Source: Branchiostoma floridae
Taxonomy: Eukaryota; Chordata; Leptocardii; Amphioxiformes; Branchiostomatidae
Assembly (NCBI RefSeq): GCF_000003815.2
Contig: NC_049981.1
Coordinates: forward strand, 8,130,085 to 8,194,084
DNA length: 64,000 bases
Direction of reading: 5' to 3'
In this document: positions 12,097-25,094 of the stretch, in pieces
Position numbering within the stretch: position 1 is the stretch's first letter
Layout: the number at the start of each line of letters is the position of its first letter
Made by a program: the position numbers and the translations under genes
Notes under the pieces: model-generated
Database searches by the model: none
Seen by the model: the letters and a program-made list of their open reading frames with translations, nothing else
What the model was told of the DNA's origin: nothing

Positions 12097-12497
12097 CAAA
12101 GCTTACATAAGAACAATTTTTTCTGAATTGTTTTAGACAGATTTTGTTATTACAGAAATATTATTGACCCAGTAGAGAGGAAAAAAGTGCTCAATATATC
12201 GGCATATACTAGTGTTTCTTGTTGTTTTGGATTCTCCCACCTTTTTTGTAGGTTTTGTCATAGATGTGTTACTTACATGCTGAAGCAAAGTTAAACTGTA
12301 ATTTCCAACACAAAAATTGGACTTACCCAAATTTTAACTGTCCAACTCAGACTTTGTCAAGAAATGAGAGATCCACTCCTTCTGTGATGAACATAGTCCA
12401 AATACCTGTGCAGTGTATAGTGTACAGTAATACTATAGCTTCCAGTTACTCAAGAGGAAATGCATAAAGATTTACTATAAGTGAATGAGCTAAATGA

Positions 12498-12503
12498 AAT
12501 AAA
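12498..12503 (+). promoter_or_regulatory. candidate poly(A) signal of CHCHD1
   Basis: This AATAAA lies about 400 bases after the CHCHD1 stop codon and just before an A-rich run. Confidence 0.5.
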
Positions 12504-12964
12504 GAAAAAAAAAAGTTGTCTAGACTAAATGCACCTTGGATTATTTTCAGTGTCATATATCTACACATGGTACTGTTATATGTTTGCTCATATACATGCA
12601 ATAAGTCAGAAATCACACAATTTGACACAAATGATAAGGCCACGGCAAGTAAATTTTATGGGTTCTATCCTCATTATCTAATGCAGAAGAAGAAAAAAAG
12701 ATTAATAAAGAAAAGGAAAAATCAATATAGAGACCATAACCCATGAAGTCACAAAACATGATATCATAGCCAACAACTCAATTATTCCTGCATTCATGAA
12801 ATACAGAAAGTGACACAAATGTAGTAGCCTAGTAGCACCAAATCTAGTGTCATGGGGATGTTTCAGATACAACAGACAGAAGTTTAGGAGATATTTTCCC
12901 ATACTCTGTATTTTCTTGTCCCGTTGACCATCACCAGTGGCAAACATGATTTTTTCTCTAAATC

Positions 12965-14230
12965 AGGCCACACCAATTTAATTCGTTGGTTCTCGGAATC
13001 GCCGCTTCTAATTTTCCCAATTTCAAAAAAAAAAAAAATTCCATTCAGTAATCGTGCTGCAAAACTTTGGTTCCGTTAGAGAAACAGAACGTCTGGAAAG
13101 TACCAGTGCATTTACTTTTTCTCACCCCCAAGTCCTTTGCTACCAATTGATTCATATCTTTTTTGTTGCAAAGTATATTTAGGAACAAATAAATCATCGT
13201 AAATGAGATACACATGGGCATAACATAACGTAGCAGAAGCAGAAGTTCGGCTGAGCATGTGCTCTCTCTCACACACACTTTCACATGCAAATTTTCAATT
13301 GAAACACAGAAATCGGCACCCAAACAAACAACTCAATAAATCAACAATACTTTTTCACTCTTGTACCTCCATAGCCCACATGTTTTGATATGCCTGAAAT
13401 GCTCAAAGTCTTCCAAATGGAGATGAAAATGAATATTCTGTCTGACCCTTGACTCTTCTCTCATGACCTCAATGAAAAGCGGCCTGCAGATTTGAGCTTT
13501 CATGAATAAATAAAGGTTCAAACAAACAAACAAGTCGGAAAATCTCGGGCGGCCATCTTTTTTTGGGGTTTGGCCTGTAAGTCAAAAAAGCGCCCCCACG
13601 CTGTTTTTAGTGGAACTGCAGATTTGGCTAGATAATGCCATTTCATTGCTGATTTCAGTGATTTGCATGTAACATTAGGTTTTTCTAAGGAAGTTTAATC
13701 AAACTGCATCTTCATTTTTTGTCAACAAATAATTGTACATGTAACAAAAAGAGAGAATAAACCTATGGTTTTATGCAGTAGTTCAGTACTTTGGCTTGTT
13801 CATGTATTTTTGGGGGAGTGGAAGTATTTGTAATTTTTTTTCCAATTTGCACCAGTTGACCATGAAATGTAATTAGAGCCTTGGATAGACAGATTCTTAT
13901 CAACTCAGAGAGCAAATAAGTCTTCCAGCGATGGTATTTTATTTCTAGAGGCAAACTTAACTAATGTTTGTTGTTGTCGTTGCATCTCTGTAAAAATACT
14001 ATATTGGTCTATTTGAGATGTTTTGTGAACATTTCTGTTTACTGTAGCAACTGTACATAATCTAATGTATATTGTACAAATTTATGCCAACATGCAATTT
14101 TGCATGTAATTTTAACTGATTAACTATTTCTATCACACGTATACCATGAGTTTTTTTTTTTTTTTTTCGCCCTGTCGCTTCAATTTTTTTAGGAAAAAAT
14201 CCGAGAACCAACAAATTAAATTGGTATGGC
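12965..14230. repeat. inverted repeat pair flanking 1.1 kb
   Basis: The segment 12965-13035 (AGGCCACACCAATTTAATTC, then GTTGGTTCTCGGA) reappears inverted at about 14150-14230, each next to a homopolymer A/T run. The pair could be the ends of one degenerate DNA element or two copies in opposite orientation. No coding region lies between them. Confidence 0.55.
13472..13535 (+). repeat. retroelement 3' tail with (CAAA)n, copy 1
   Basis: The order 'aaaagcggcctgcagatttgag', 'catgaataaa', 'aggttcaaacaaacaaac' recurs at 21139-21213 (plus) and inverted at 22087-22172. Three copies end in the same short tandem tail, which suggests a LINE or SINE 3' end. Confidence 0.6.
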
Positions 14231-14459
14231 CTCAGGCGAAAATCAATTTTGCACACAGATGTCATCCATAGAGTTTGAGTTGCTGTGGCTCATTTCGTAT
14301 TTCTGCTATCATCAGTGACTTGCATCACAGAGTTTCTACAGATATCATGCGACATATTCTTGAATTGCGAATTGTCATCATGAGCGCAAAAGTGGCGTAG
14401 ATTCAGATTACATCCGGTCACGTGCATTCATAGTTGGTGTCATCTCGAAGAAAGGTACA

Positions 14460-14720
14460 GTTTTAAACCTGTTAGTATTTCTGTCTTGTTTTTAATCGTA
14501 AAATTATTTTTTATCATTGAACCACCTCCTTGTCAACTGGGGAACCGACAGTCCTGATGTCGAAGGGGGATGTGTCAGGAGATCCAGAGGAATAGCATAT
14601 ATTGGAAGCAGATTGTTTTCAGAGGCATTTTCAAGGCCATGAAGGAATGCAGCTTCAGCAAGACATTGGCTCATTCCAATCGAAGACACAAAAGTACAAG
14701 AACGGGGCCTTACATCACTT
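14460..14720 (+). repeat. dispersed repeat family, copy 1
   Basis: The sequence from 'tttttaatcgtaa' through 'ggggaaccgacagtcctgat' to 'cttcagcaagacattgg' is shared with 16430-16900, 50530-50638 and 56505-56830. It is diverged and non-coding. Confidence 0.65.
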
Positions 14721-15726
14721 GCCCTTAGAGCTATCCACCACTCACAAAACTCAACCATATCGTTTCCAAAGCACCAGGTCTCAAACCTAGAATCCTGCTG
14801 CAATACCGTAAGAAGAAGCTAGGAGGCCCATTATAGAACTTTGCTCTGTATCCAACCAACCCACCTACCCTATGTCGTAAACATACATGCATAGCTTAAG
14901 TTTTGTCGTTTACAAATATACATACATACATACAGGTTTCGCTGCTGCACCATAGGATGGACCTAACTTATATTTTCGAACTTGACATTTGTTTTCCGAT
15001 ACCTACCAAATATCAGTTCCATCAACAACTTCTTGAGTTATGCACGCATAAGTCCATAGCCACTCCACCATAGCACGACCTCAAACATAAGCGTCTTGGT
15101 GAATGTCCATTGGCCGTTCCACGAAGACTTCCTTCCTAGGGTTATTCTCTTTCAAAGTAACAAGTTAAAGACAAACAAAATCAGTCCTTGCTGTCCCACC
15201 AAGTCATGCAACCCGACAGATACTGACATTTAAAAAAACTAAAGCTACGTATTTTCATGTCCAGGTACACAAGAGTCTGTAGAACACAATCCACTGTGAA
15301 ATAATCATGGTGTTGCTATTCAAGTATTAAAGGTGTTTGATACCCTCTTACAACCGAGATGCCAAATTTCAAATCCCTCAAAAAAACTCAAAAGGATCTT
15401 GATTTATTGGTGCAAAGACACACACCCAGACAAAAACAAGTTGTTCAAAAGTCTCATTAAAGAAGGCTATTGTAGCATTTACTCATGTACCACACAAATG
15501 AGGCTGTCGATTTGCATGGTTTATAACTACATGTAATAGTGTTCAACTTTCCTTAGCTTCCAAATGCCGCAAGTACAAAATTTCAATCAATAACCACTAT
15601 GGAGTTATATTGTTATCACCCATGTAAATTAGGCCTCATTTGCATATCAATAGATTTCTATCAGTATCTCTTTCTACATTTAGTTTACATGCAGTGTAGA
15701 AAGCAGGGTCAGACTGGTAACAGATG

Positions 15727-15889
15727 TAATCTCCAGGCAGATTTACAGGTGGCATAAGATAGTATCAAAGCTGGTCAAGAGTTCAGCCGGCCAAAGGAGT
15801 GTCCTTCAGCCCCGGTGGCCGGCTACGCACTCCTTAGCCAGCTTTGATACTATCTTTTGATGCCACCGGTAAACCTGCCAGGAGATTAC
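15727..15889. mobile_element. hairpin MITE with 8-bp target duplication
   Basis: The left end TAATCTCCAGGCAG is matched by CTGCCAGGAGATTA at the right, and most of the 163 bases fold back (GATAGTATCAAAGCTGG with CCAGCTTTGATACTATC). The flanking 8-mer AACAGATG is repeated at 15719-15726 and 15890-15897, consistent with a hAT-type insertion. Confidence 0.8.
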
Positions 15890-16429
15890 AACAGATGGCG
15901 TCAAGCCGCTAGATGGAGGACGTTAAAACTACACATCTGCTTGGAGAAAACCCAATTCAGGGATTGCTGTAAAGCTCTGATGTAGATGGCTTCCTTGATC
16001 CCTGATACATTCCTGCTTCATAGTCTTGCAGATCAGCTAAAGGCTCCGCCCTGAGAGGTCTCCAAAAACTCAGTAACAACGTGATGCTTTTACCTGATAG
16101 GTCCATGAAGGTTAGACATCCTGTCACAGCCAGGTAATAAGAATTAAGATACGCCAAATAGCAGTTACTCAAGCAACTGGATATGGTTTTGGATTTAGCT
16201 GATAAGATTAGCACTCATCTTTGAATTCTAACCTTCGTGTTTCAGATATTCATGATGCCAAAAATCAAACAGTTCTTCTAACCGTTTGGCAAGCTGAAAT
16301 GGATAAATTTGTTGTCATGAACGCTCTGTTTCGGATACGAAACCGATTTTTCGGAGCCTCCTCATCTGAAACAGTTTCGGATTTAAATTTTAATACATCG
16401 GGGAAAAGTATAGTTTTTACTCTGTCCCG

Positions 16430-16900
16430 GGTATTTCGGTCCTGTTTTCAATCGTGAAATTCGTTTTTATTATCGGCTCGCCTCCTGGTTGACTAGGGAA
16501 CCGCCAGGGATGATATCGAAGGGGGGAAACGTATATTACAGTCAGACCTGTTCAATACGACCACCGTTATGGGACCGTTATGGACAGGTGACTCACAACA
16601 TGCCCGAGGCATAGTATAAATGGTTCAATAAAGTACTGTACATGTTGCATTCCTGCGTCTACAATCGTTCGATGGATCAGTGTAAAATGTATTTAGTAAA
16701 AGTAGGGTTACTACAATATTACTACAATGGAGTTTCCGGAACCGAGAAAGAGCGGTTGTAATGGCCAAATGGTAAGCTTGAAGAGGTGGTCGTTTGGGCA
16801 GGTTTGACTGTATATATCGGGAACAGAATGTTTTCAGAAGCATTTCCAAGGCCATGACGGAACAGCAAGAGTCCAAGACATAATTGGTTCAGTTCCGATC
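16430..16900 (+). repeat. dispersed repeat family, copy 2, split by a Tc1/mariner-like insertion
   Basis: This is the same family as 14460-14720. The left part ends near 16536 and the right part resumes at about 16813 with 'tatcgggaacagaatgttttcag', which matches the continuous order in the other copies. Confidence 0.6.
16539..16810. mobile_element. non-autonomous Tc1/mariner (pogo/Tigger-like) element
   Basis: The ends are CAGTCAGACCTGTTCAATAC at the left and GGGCAGGTTTGACTG at the right, near-inverted. They are flanked by TA on both sides (16537-16538, 16811-16812), the target duplication of this superfamily. The 272 bases have no transposase frame. Confidence 0.75.
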
Positions 16901-16922
16901 GAACTTCAGACCAACAAACTGA

Positions 16923-17121
16923 TAGCCTGGGTACCATCCGATTTCTACCGAGGCTCCCTACAAAATTTTAGGGAAACGAGTGAAAGGGAGCCCGGTAGAA
17001 ATCGGACGCGGTGGGCAATTTTACCCCTCTTGGCGGCTGAAAGTCTTCCCCAGCTTATGTTACTGGTATATTCGCACGGAGGAATCTGCTTGGAGATTAA
17101 TCAGATGGTACCAGGCTACAT
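16923..17121. mobile_element. MITE with TAGCCTGGTACCATC-type ends
   Basis: The left end ATAGCCTGGGTACCATC is inverted at the right as GATGGTACCAGGCTACA. Inside, 'cgatttctaccg' pairs with 'cggtagaaatcg'. A related copy at 25095-26960 is interrupted by a LINE. Confidence 0.65.
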
Positions 17122-18031
17122 CTAAAAGGTTTGCCCGTAGGTGCAAGTTTGTATCGTGAATGAAAAATGCAAACCGTTTGCATAACCTTCACAACAGTTG
17201 TTGCTGACTTATCCATTCTGGACTGTTGAAAGGCTCTCGAGATGTATATCTTTGAGGTGTGGAAAGTGTTTTGCGCACAGGTGAATGATGTCTTTATGAT
17301 GAGGTCGGCGCCTGAGTGCCGCTAAGTTTATTACTAAAACAAATAAGCACGCCACGCCGGGTGCCGCGGAACAATGGCGCCGGATTAGCAAAAGAAACCA
17401 GGCTAATTTGTGTCGAGTTCCTCTACAACGTTCTACGCTCCTATCAAGAAGGTTAACCTCTATCAACTCAATTTAACGTTAATTATCAGTCTTTCCAAGA
17501 TGACGAAAGTGGTGGTGTCCAGGCATTGCCAACAAGTTCGCCAAGCTCGCCGGCCTACTTCCCTGTATGCCGTTCCCACTCGCTACCGACGAGAGCGCTT
17601 GGCAATTTGTGACCCCATGCTAATCTCTGTCTCGTGTGCTAATCGGCTCTGCTATGTAAACAGTCGCCATTTCACGTGCAAGTGTTGCAAAAACTTTTGA
17701 CGCCTCCTGTCCCTTTGTAAGGACGCCGTTGCATTTTCCGCATTTTATTCCCTATTCAAAGTTTGAATCCAGGGAGTGGGTGTGCGTGAATGTGCTGCGG
17801 TCAGTTCTGGGGCTCTGATGAGAGAGTCGGCTACATCGAGAGTGCCTGTCAGTCACACCAGGGTCTAGACTTCGTGTCTGCAGTCAAGAATCCATAAAGG
17901 ACCTATAATTAACTGATAACGTACCTTCCCGGCTAGTGGAGTTTACCAGATATCGCCGCAGAGATCGTACAGGACTAGTCAGGCACTGACGCGTTGGTCG
18001 TGGTTCTCACTCGGAATACCTTCTGAACGGC

Positions 18032-21000
18032 ATGGCAAGGAGCGGCCTTCTCTCCGGATTTCTCTGCTGCTTCGCGTTCGTCCTTCTGGCCAGGCCCGGC
18101 TCGGCGGCACAAGGTAACTTTTTACTTCTCTTTTTACCCACACGATTTAGATTATCATTTCATGAGAGTAAGAGCTAGCGTTATTATTCATACAGACACT
18201 TTTAATGAAAGACATCAACAAGAACTCCAAATTATTGCTACGTTTAAACGTTTCATCTAAAATATCTTTAGAGTAGAAACATGTTTTTTTTTTACCAAAG
18301 ACGAATCCTTTGCTCAACAAAGTTAGTTTTCTCGGCGGTGTATGAAGACCACTCCTTTATTGTGTCACGACGTTTTGTTTCTTCCCCCATGCTACAGGAT
18401 ACAAGGCAAAATTCAAAGTGTTTGGGAATTTGCCTTCAAGATTATACAGCTCGGAGTCTGTTGGAAACCACGAGTGCTGTGTTCGGCACAGAAAACTTGT
18501 TTCTGTTGGCTATGGTGAGTAGAAAAGCCCAGTCTTATGTGCCATTATTTGCTTTCCATTGTGGACAGTTGAATCGGCTTCACGCTGAGAGACCCACATG
18601 GACAAACTTCTTTTCTTCTCCCTGTATAGATTCTGTATACTCTGTACAAAAAGAGTTGTGTGACTACATCGGTTGTCTATTAGTTAAGGTTTGAACTTCA
18701 TGGTCATAATCATGTATTTTCTCTTCTACTTACATCAGACATTTCGGGCAAAGAAATGGTGGTAGACATCGGTCACTGCTCCAGAAAATGTGCGACAAGT
18801 TCTCACGAGGTCGGCTCTAAAACGGACGACTTTGAACCCCCGGCAAGACCGCTGAGCGCGCTAGACAGAATCAGACTTCAGATGAGACAGCGGGTAAGCA
18901 AAATATATTTTCCCTTATCCTGTATTGACGTTTGAAATGTCTGTGGTCCTACAATATCTCAGAATATTCGTACGATATACAACGTCCTTCTCTCTATTGT
19001 GCTTTTCGTGAAAACACACTGTCATGAAAACACGCATGTCCAACGTTGTGTTCGTCAAACACCAATCAAGAGACCACTTATAATAAGATCATTGGCGCCC
19101 AAATTGTTGCACTGTTAACCAGCTTGGCTGTCTCTGTCCGGATGAAAATGCGGCATATGCTTGAACCAACCGAGAGAAAATAGATGGTACAATGCAAATG
19201 AATATGAATAAATGAATGATAAACAATACTCTAAAACTACTGATTCTGATTGATGGACGGGGACGATTATTGGCGCCAGCTTGGTAGCTAGGTGAACTGA
19301 TTCTCTTCGCCATTGTTCCAAATTATCATAAAATCTGTAATATGACATTGCATAACTGTGACATGATATGCGTCAAGCCACCACAAGAAACAGAATTATT
19401 TTATCGTTTCCAGACGAAGAGATGCAGAAAGTCATTTGGGCAGTCATGTTGAAATATGAAACGAGAATAACGGCTGTTGTTGCATTATAACTTTTTTGCG
19501 ATGAAGAACTCCTTCTTGGAACAGATTGATAGTCATTCGCGTGCAAGTGGGACGAGAGTCTCGAGAAAGACTAGGTTCTTCCAGATTCCTTCTACTAGTT
19601 CCTGCCTGCTTAGCCTGGTTACCAAACCCCAGCCCGATCTCAAGTATCTATCGTGCAACACGAAAGATATATTTTGAGGTTTGGGTATGGTACTGCCTGC
19701 TTTGCAGACTTCGAGCTGGGTAGCATTTATTCTTTTTGGGAGCGCTTATTCGCAGGAAACCGTGCTTTGATAGCTTTTGTTGAAAATCGCGAATCAGCAC
19801 TCTCCCCAAAAATAAATGACGCCACTCCATTGAATGCAGCTGATTGAATGCCTACAAAAACCTGAAACGGTTACAATTACAAGGCTGAGGACTATACAAA
19901 CTTTTCGTGTTATCTTTAAAGCTAAAACAAACAAATTGTGGATGGAAGTTATGACGATTACCCGCCATGCTGTACAAGTGCCTTCCATTCTCCTCGGTCT
20001 TCAAAACCCCGCTGTTTACGCTGTTTTAAAAGCACGGACGCAAACAGATGGCAATGTGTCATTCAAATCCCGCAGTTGGCGCCACACAGCTTGCTTTACA
20101 AAAACCCCAGTACTCCGTCCCCAGGTGGCCCAAAGTCAAGCCTTTGTTTTGAGAAAAATGGTCCGTGATTAAGGACAATACCTCAACGGCTTTTCCCAAA
20201 AGACATGAATAAACGGCCATGAAAGTTGGATCATCCGTGTCCTTCGGAGTGACAGAAACTTACTTTAGAAAAGAAGTGTTGAAGAATACGTAGACCACAG
20301 GAGTGAATTTCTAAGTGAAGTTAGTCTGTTTTTTTTGTAAGACTGGTTCTAACCTTACAGCACCATGACCCAAGTGTCGTCTGCCGTTGCCATGGAGATG
20401 ATCTTTAGCTGCGGAGGATCAGACGGAACAGTCGCCCAGAATTATCATGGTAGCCAGGAAAGGAACCGCTGGAATGTTCGCTTCTGTGCAAAAGAAATGA
20501 AGCCAGTAGCGGCAATTCTCTAAAAAATAAATCGGTTTGCCCCAAGATATCTAAATTTAGAAATATAAAATGGAAATATTTTGTCTTGCTGTTATTCACG
20601 CGTCCTTGTAAGTAGCATCAACCGTGGACGTACCGAACACACTGGCCGGTGGTCTTTTTTTATCAGTCAGCCACATTTTCAGTCATATAATAAATCAGTA
20701 ATGGACGCAGATTTTACGCTATTTCAACAAAACCCAGATTCGACATATTGGCTTTCTCCAAAAATATGTTGCACGTTCTTTATTTAGTCTTGTTTTGATT
20801 AGCAACTAGAACGACCTTGATCTTTGAATCTAATTATCAGCTATACTAGTATTCATGATCATCATCGCCGAATCTTCCAGTAGGCATAACAATCTGAAAA
20901 GTGAATGGATACGAAACACTTAGTACGTGTTGTGAAGAAATACAAAAAAGACGCCATGTTGTATTCAGAATTACTCTCACACAAGAAGACAGGGCTGAAA

Positions 21001-23498
21001 GTTTGGTCAACTCATTACTCTCCAAGCAGAGGTTGAATGGCGCAGATATAGTAGAAGTCGGAAAAATTACTCGGGCGCTCTTCTTATTTTTCCGACGACT
21101 ACTATATCTGCGCGAGTCAACCTCTGCTTGGAGAGGCATGAAAAGCGGCCTGCTGGCCGATTTGAGCGTCTCATGAATAAAAAAAGGTTCAAACAAACAA
21201 ACAAACAAACAAAAAGAGTATCAACTCATGGCTTTGATGCAGATTAGAACATCACAGGCCATGTATACAATGTTTGTGTTAAACAATATGAGAAAGTACA
21301 AAAACTAAATGTTAGACTGAGTCTTCTATGCGTCATCTTTCATTCTTTATTTAACTACATTTCAGCGCCGAAGGCCCCACAGTACTCTTGTCTGACCATT
21401 CATAATTTCATTGTGTGTCTGTGTAGGACTCCAGAGGGACTGGTGCGTCGGGAGCCTCACACTCAGATTTAGAGGATGTTGGTGGTTGTCAAGGAAACGG
21501 GATGTGTGAGCCAACCAGAACGCGTGTTCAGGAGCTGCAGCTATTGGACGGGCCTGTGGATGTAGAGGTCATCGAGGACTGCCACTGTGCACCGAGGCCG
21601 CCATCTTGTGAGAGGAGCCCTCGGAAAAAAGTTTACTTCGCCGACACTCCGTTTGAGACTGAAGTTGACATTGGCGTCTGTAGGGGGCGCTGTTCAGCAG
21701 GTGAGCGGCACGTCTTCAACATTCCTTTGAAGACCTTTGAAGTTTATGGGTATAGTAATCTCCTATAGACACATCTAAAACCCAGAGGAATAGAATATGT
21801 CTAACAAGATTTCATATTTTGCTATAAGCTGACCAGAGGACATCCAGTTCAGTTTGATATTCACAATAATGTTCTTTTACTCATATGATATAATAATTCA
21901 TTCCTTTTTCGTTCATCAGATAGACACACTGGCTGCAAGGCTGTAAAGAACGGGACGGTGACCATCACAGGACCTAACGGTAAGGGTAAGGACCTTTGGC
22001 ATGCTTTTGTCTGTGTCTGTACGTACAGAGGACCCAAATATTCAACACTCTATCATCTATGCGTGCGTGCGCGCATCTAGATTATTTTGTTTGTTTGTTT
22101 GTTTGTTTCTTTCTTTCTTTCTTTGAACCTCTGTTTATTCATGAAAGCTCAAATCGGCCTGCAGGCATTATAGCGCAGTAATAAGATTAGTTCATGTTGT
22201 GAGAACTTGCAGAATGAAGCGCTGCTGTAAAAGGGTAAAAGTGACATTGATATTAAACATAGGTACTTGTGTTAACGTAACTCTCGTAGCAATTGTAGAA
22301 CAATGTTATTGATAACCTCTCACTTTTGAAGACATTAACTTAAGTGTCCAAGCCTATAATTATAACGCGTTCTGTGGACCCTAACACCGAAGGCACACAA
22401 CTTGATAACATATTTTTGTTGTTCAGGGAACCAGTGTATACATGTGGTGAAGGAGTGTGCGTGCGCTGGAGAATGTTATCGTACCAGCCAAAGAGAAGTT
22501 TACTATGAGGCGTTCTTCAACGAAACAACGCAAGAGTTCCAAGAAAGGGAAAAGGTAAAGGCAACGAGTAGTAACAGAGTAACTTCTTCGTCTGTACAAG
22601 TTCTATAAACTCCCATTGTGTTTAAAATGTGTTGATGTGTATTTATACTGCTCCATGTTTTCCTGTCCTTCCATGTCCCGCAATTCCGAAGAGAGAAAAA
22701 AATCGACACTGAAAAAACGGATCATAAACATCAAGAAACACTGAGCCAGATGCCACATCTGCTTGGATATAAGCACATCGCCATTTCCTTCTAAGTTCTA
22801 TTCTTGACCAGTACATGCCATGCTTTGTATCTTGTACAATTGTTGTGCAATAAAGTCATTATTGTTACTATCATTATTATTTGTAATGACCATATTCCTG
22901 CTGTTCCTGTCCACAGGAGATAGACGTGGGGAGGTGTATGGGCTCCTGTATGGAGGGACATCACCGCTGTGTCATGAGGTCAGTAAACAACCAGTTAGTA
23001 ATGTTGTTTACCACAAACATTGGCAAACAACAACGATAATTGGGACCACCATCACATGGCTATTGTTTGTTTATGTTTATTTGTTTATTGGACTTTCCAT
23101 AACAAAATGGAGGGTGAGACAAAACAGGTGACAGGTCACCTCTGCAAGTTGTCTCCCCGAAAGTATATTGTTATATTACTTTAAATACAGGTGATGTGGA
23201 TATCATCTTTCAATGTCATATGAACAAGAAGGTTACGTGGAAGATTGTGAAAGGAAGGGAGATGAATTGATTGAAGAAAAGAGTAGGAGGAAAGGAGATG
23301 ATGTCGGTAATTTTTGATTTTAACATTTCTTCTTTACTGCTTGTCTCCAGGTCAGAGGACGACCCGTCTGTCTGCTTGATGTCGCTGTTCAGGCCGAAGG
23401 GCCGCTGTGCAGCAACGAGATTCACGGAGCACCGCTTCATCTCGCGAGACCAGAAACTACAATCCATTTTGGCCATAGATGACTGCGGGTGCAAGTAG
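18032..23498 (+). CDS. pnhd: Pinhead: secreted protein with tandem cystine-knot modules (eight exons)
   Basis: Exons are 18032-18113, 18398-18514, 18739-18893, 21427-21700, 21920-21979, 22427-22554, 22917-22978 and 23351-23498. All borders are GT/AG and all phases agree, giving 341 residues. Residues 1 to about 25 are a signal peptide (LLSGFLCCFAFVLL core). The rest is cysteine-rich with a motif repeated three times: VDIGHCSRKC (75-84), VDIGVCRGRC (198-207) and DVGRCMGSC (275-283). Each is later followed by an acidic C-x-C end: EDCHC (168-172), KECAC (238-242), DDCGC (336-340). The stretch CEPTRT (145-150) ahead of the first C-x-C resembles C-terminal cystine-knot domains such as that of von Willebrand factor. 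The identity as Pinhead rests on this fold type plus the position directly upstream of Admp; in ascidians Pinhead is an Admp antagonist. An alternative name would be an unassigned CTCK protein. Alternative donor use at 21986 would add two residues. Confidence 0.72.
21018..21135. mobile_element. hairpin MITE, CTCTCCAAGCAGAGGTTG ends
   Basis: The 118 bases fold almost completely: CTCTCCAAGCAGAGGTTG at the left and CAACCTCTGCTTGGAGAG at the right, with 'gcagatatagtagaagtcgg' pairing with its inverse. It lies in intron 3 of the Pinhead gene, next to a (CAAA)n-tailed retroelement. Confidence 0.8.
21139..21213 (+). repeat. retroelement 3' tail with (CAAA)n, copy 2
   Basis: It contains 'gaaaagcggcctgctggc', 'tcatgaataaa' and (CAAA)n, as at 13472-13535. 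It lies in Pinhead intron 3. Confidence 0.6.
22087..22172 (-). repeat. retroelement 3' tail with (CAAA)n, copy 3, inverted
   Basis: A run of TTTG then TTTC units is followed by 'gaacctctgtttattcatg' and 'aatcggcctgcaggc', the reverse complement of the tail family at 13472 and 21139. It lies in Pinhead intron 5. Confidence 0.6.
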
Positions 23499-24476
23499 TG
23501 AACGTCTTAACTCCTTTGAGAGAATATTGAGCTGAAATGTGTAAGACTCGATGAAACATTTACTTGAAGAAGTGAACTAATTGATTTCATTTAGTATCGA
23601 TTTGACCGCCGTGGTATACAGCTGTCGTCGGGCCCATGTATCTGGTGAAAGTTGATGGTTTCTGGTACCAAGAGCCATCTGACAGGAAACAATGTACAAC
23701 GAGAACTGTCATACAATTAGAATACATTTTACAGCATATAATACCCCCCCCCCCCTCCAAAAAAGCCCTACTCAGAATGATGAGGCTACCAAACATTTTT
23801 TTCAATATCTGAAACACTGAGCTATCCCAAACAAGCAGCGTGGAAGCTTCTGCCTGTACAGAGTAACCTGTCACTGCCCCATAGTCCGCAGGGAGTTAAT
23901 AGCGTTGTAGATCCAAGTATACTCTTATTGTGTAAAAAAATCGGTGATTTGAGTCTAAATTATTGTGTGTAAATATGTTCTATGCTTAATGCCCTGTGTG
24001 TAACTCCAGCTTTATTCATTTTGTTATTGAGAAACTCCCGATGTGTGGTTAACCAAGACTGAAGTACAGGACTTTTATATGTAAATATTGGCCTTGATGT
24101 TTATGTCATGATTCCGAAGGTACTACTAATTGTTTGAGTGCTGTTGCTTTAAATATCTCATGGTTTGAGGGGAAAGTGTGAAAAGGGTACGAACGTTGGA
24201 CTGCACACTAGCCATCAGCTGTGCAGAAGAACTACACAGCGGAGATAAAGCCTTTTCTTCCTAATTATGATGATAACAGAGCGTGATTGGAAGGCTGGTT
24301 TGTACTATTGTTACCCCACGCCAGAGAGTCTGCCCTTTGTGACACCATCCTTGTCTTGCTAACTACCAGGCCAATCTTTGTCGCGAGCCATTGTTCTCTT
24401 GGGGAACAATAAGGCGTTAATTCCAACAGTTATTTCATTTAATTCTAGATATAACATAACATGTGTTGTCTTTATC

Positions 24477-24482
24477 AATAAA
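24477..24482 (+). promoter_or_regulatory. candidate poly(A) signal of Pinhead
   Basis: This AATAAA is followed by 'tgtaaatattc' and would give a 3' UTR of about 1 kb. No earlier AATAAA was noticed after the stop at 23498. Confidence 0.4.
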
Positions 24483-25094
24483 TGTAAATATTCTCTAACG
24501 CTGAATACATTTAGTCTGTTTTATCTCAGATTAAGTTTTGATTAGTTACAACAACAGATGTATAAAAGCCCCTTGGTATAATCAAGGGAGGTTAAAAAGA
24601 CATCCAACTCCCTACAGCAAGAACTATTTGGATAAGATGACGTTGGGGTATAATTATATAAACCGTTGGGAATTTACAATTTGACAAGCACCAAAACACA
24701 CCAATAATTGACTAAAAGTGACTATGTGCCATAATGTTGTAGGTGGAAAGAAGGGTTTTCCATTGTCTTCGTGGTACTTGCAGACCTAGTCGGACATCTT
24801 TTCAACTTCGCGCAGTTTTGTTCGCTACCGTATCGGGTTCTTATTTGATACTGGTGACCGCCAACAGAAGACGGTATACACATATAATACAGTGATATGT
24901 AATTATCAGAGCCTAAGAAATGCTCGCTACGGTCTGAAACAAAGGCTTTGCTGGTCCTCCGGTATTGCCCACGAGGTTTTAGGCCCATATCTCATTATCT
25001 GGAGCTCCAAGCTCGGTGCCATGCTTCGGTGCTTGGAGTGTTTTAATACATCAGCGCACGTCCGGTAATATTACCGCCTTGGTCCTTGGTTTCA

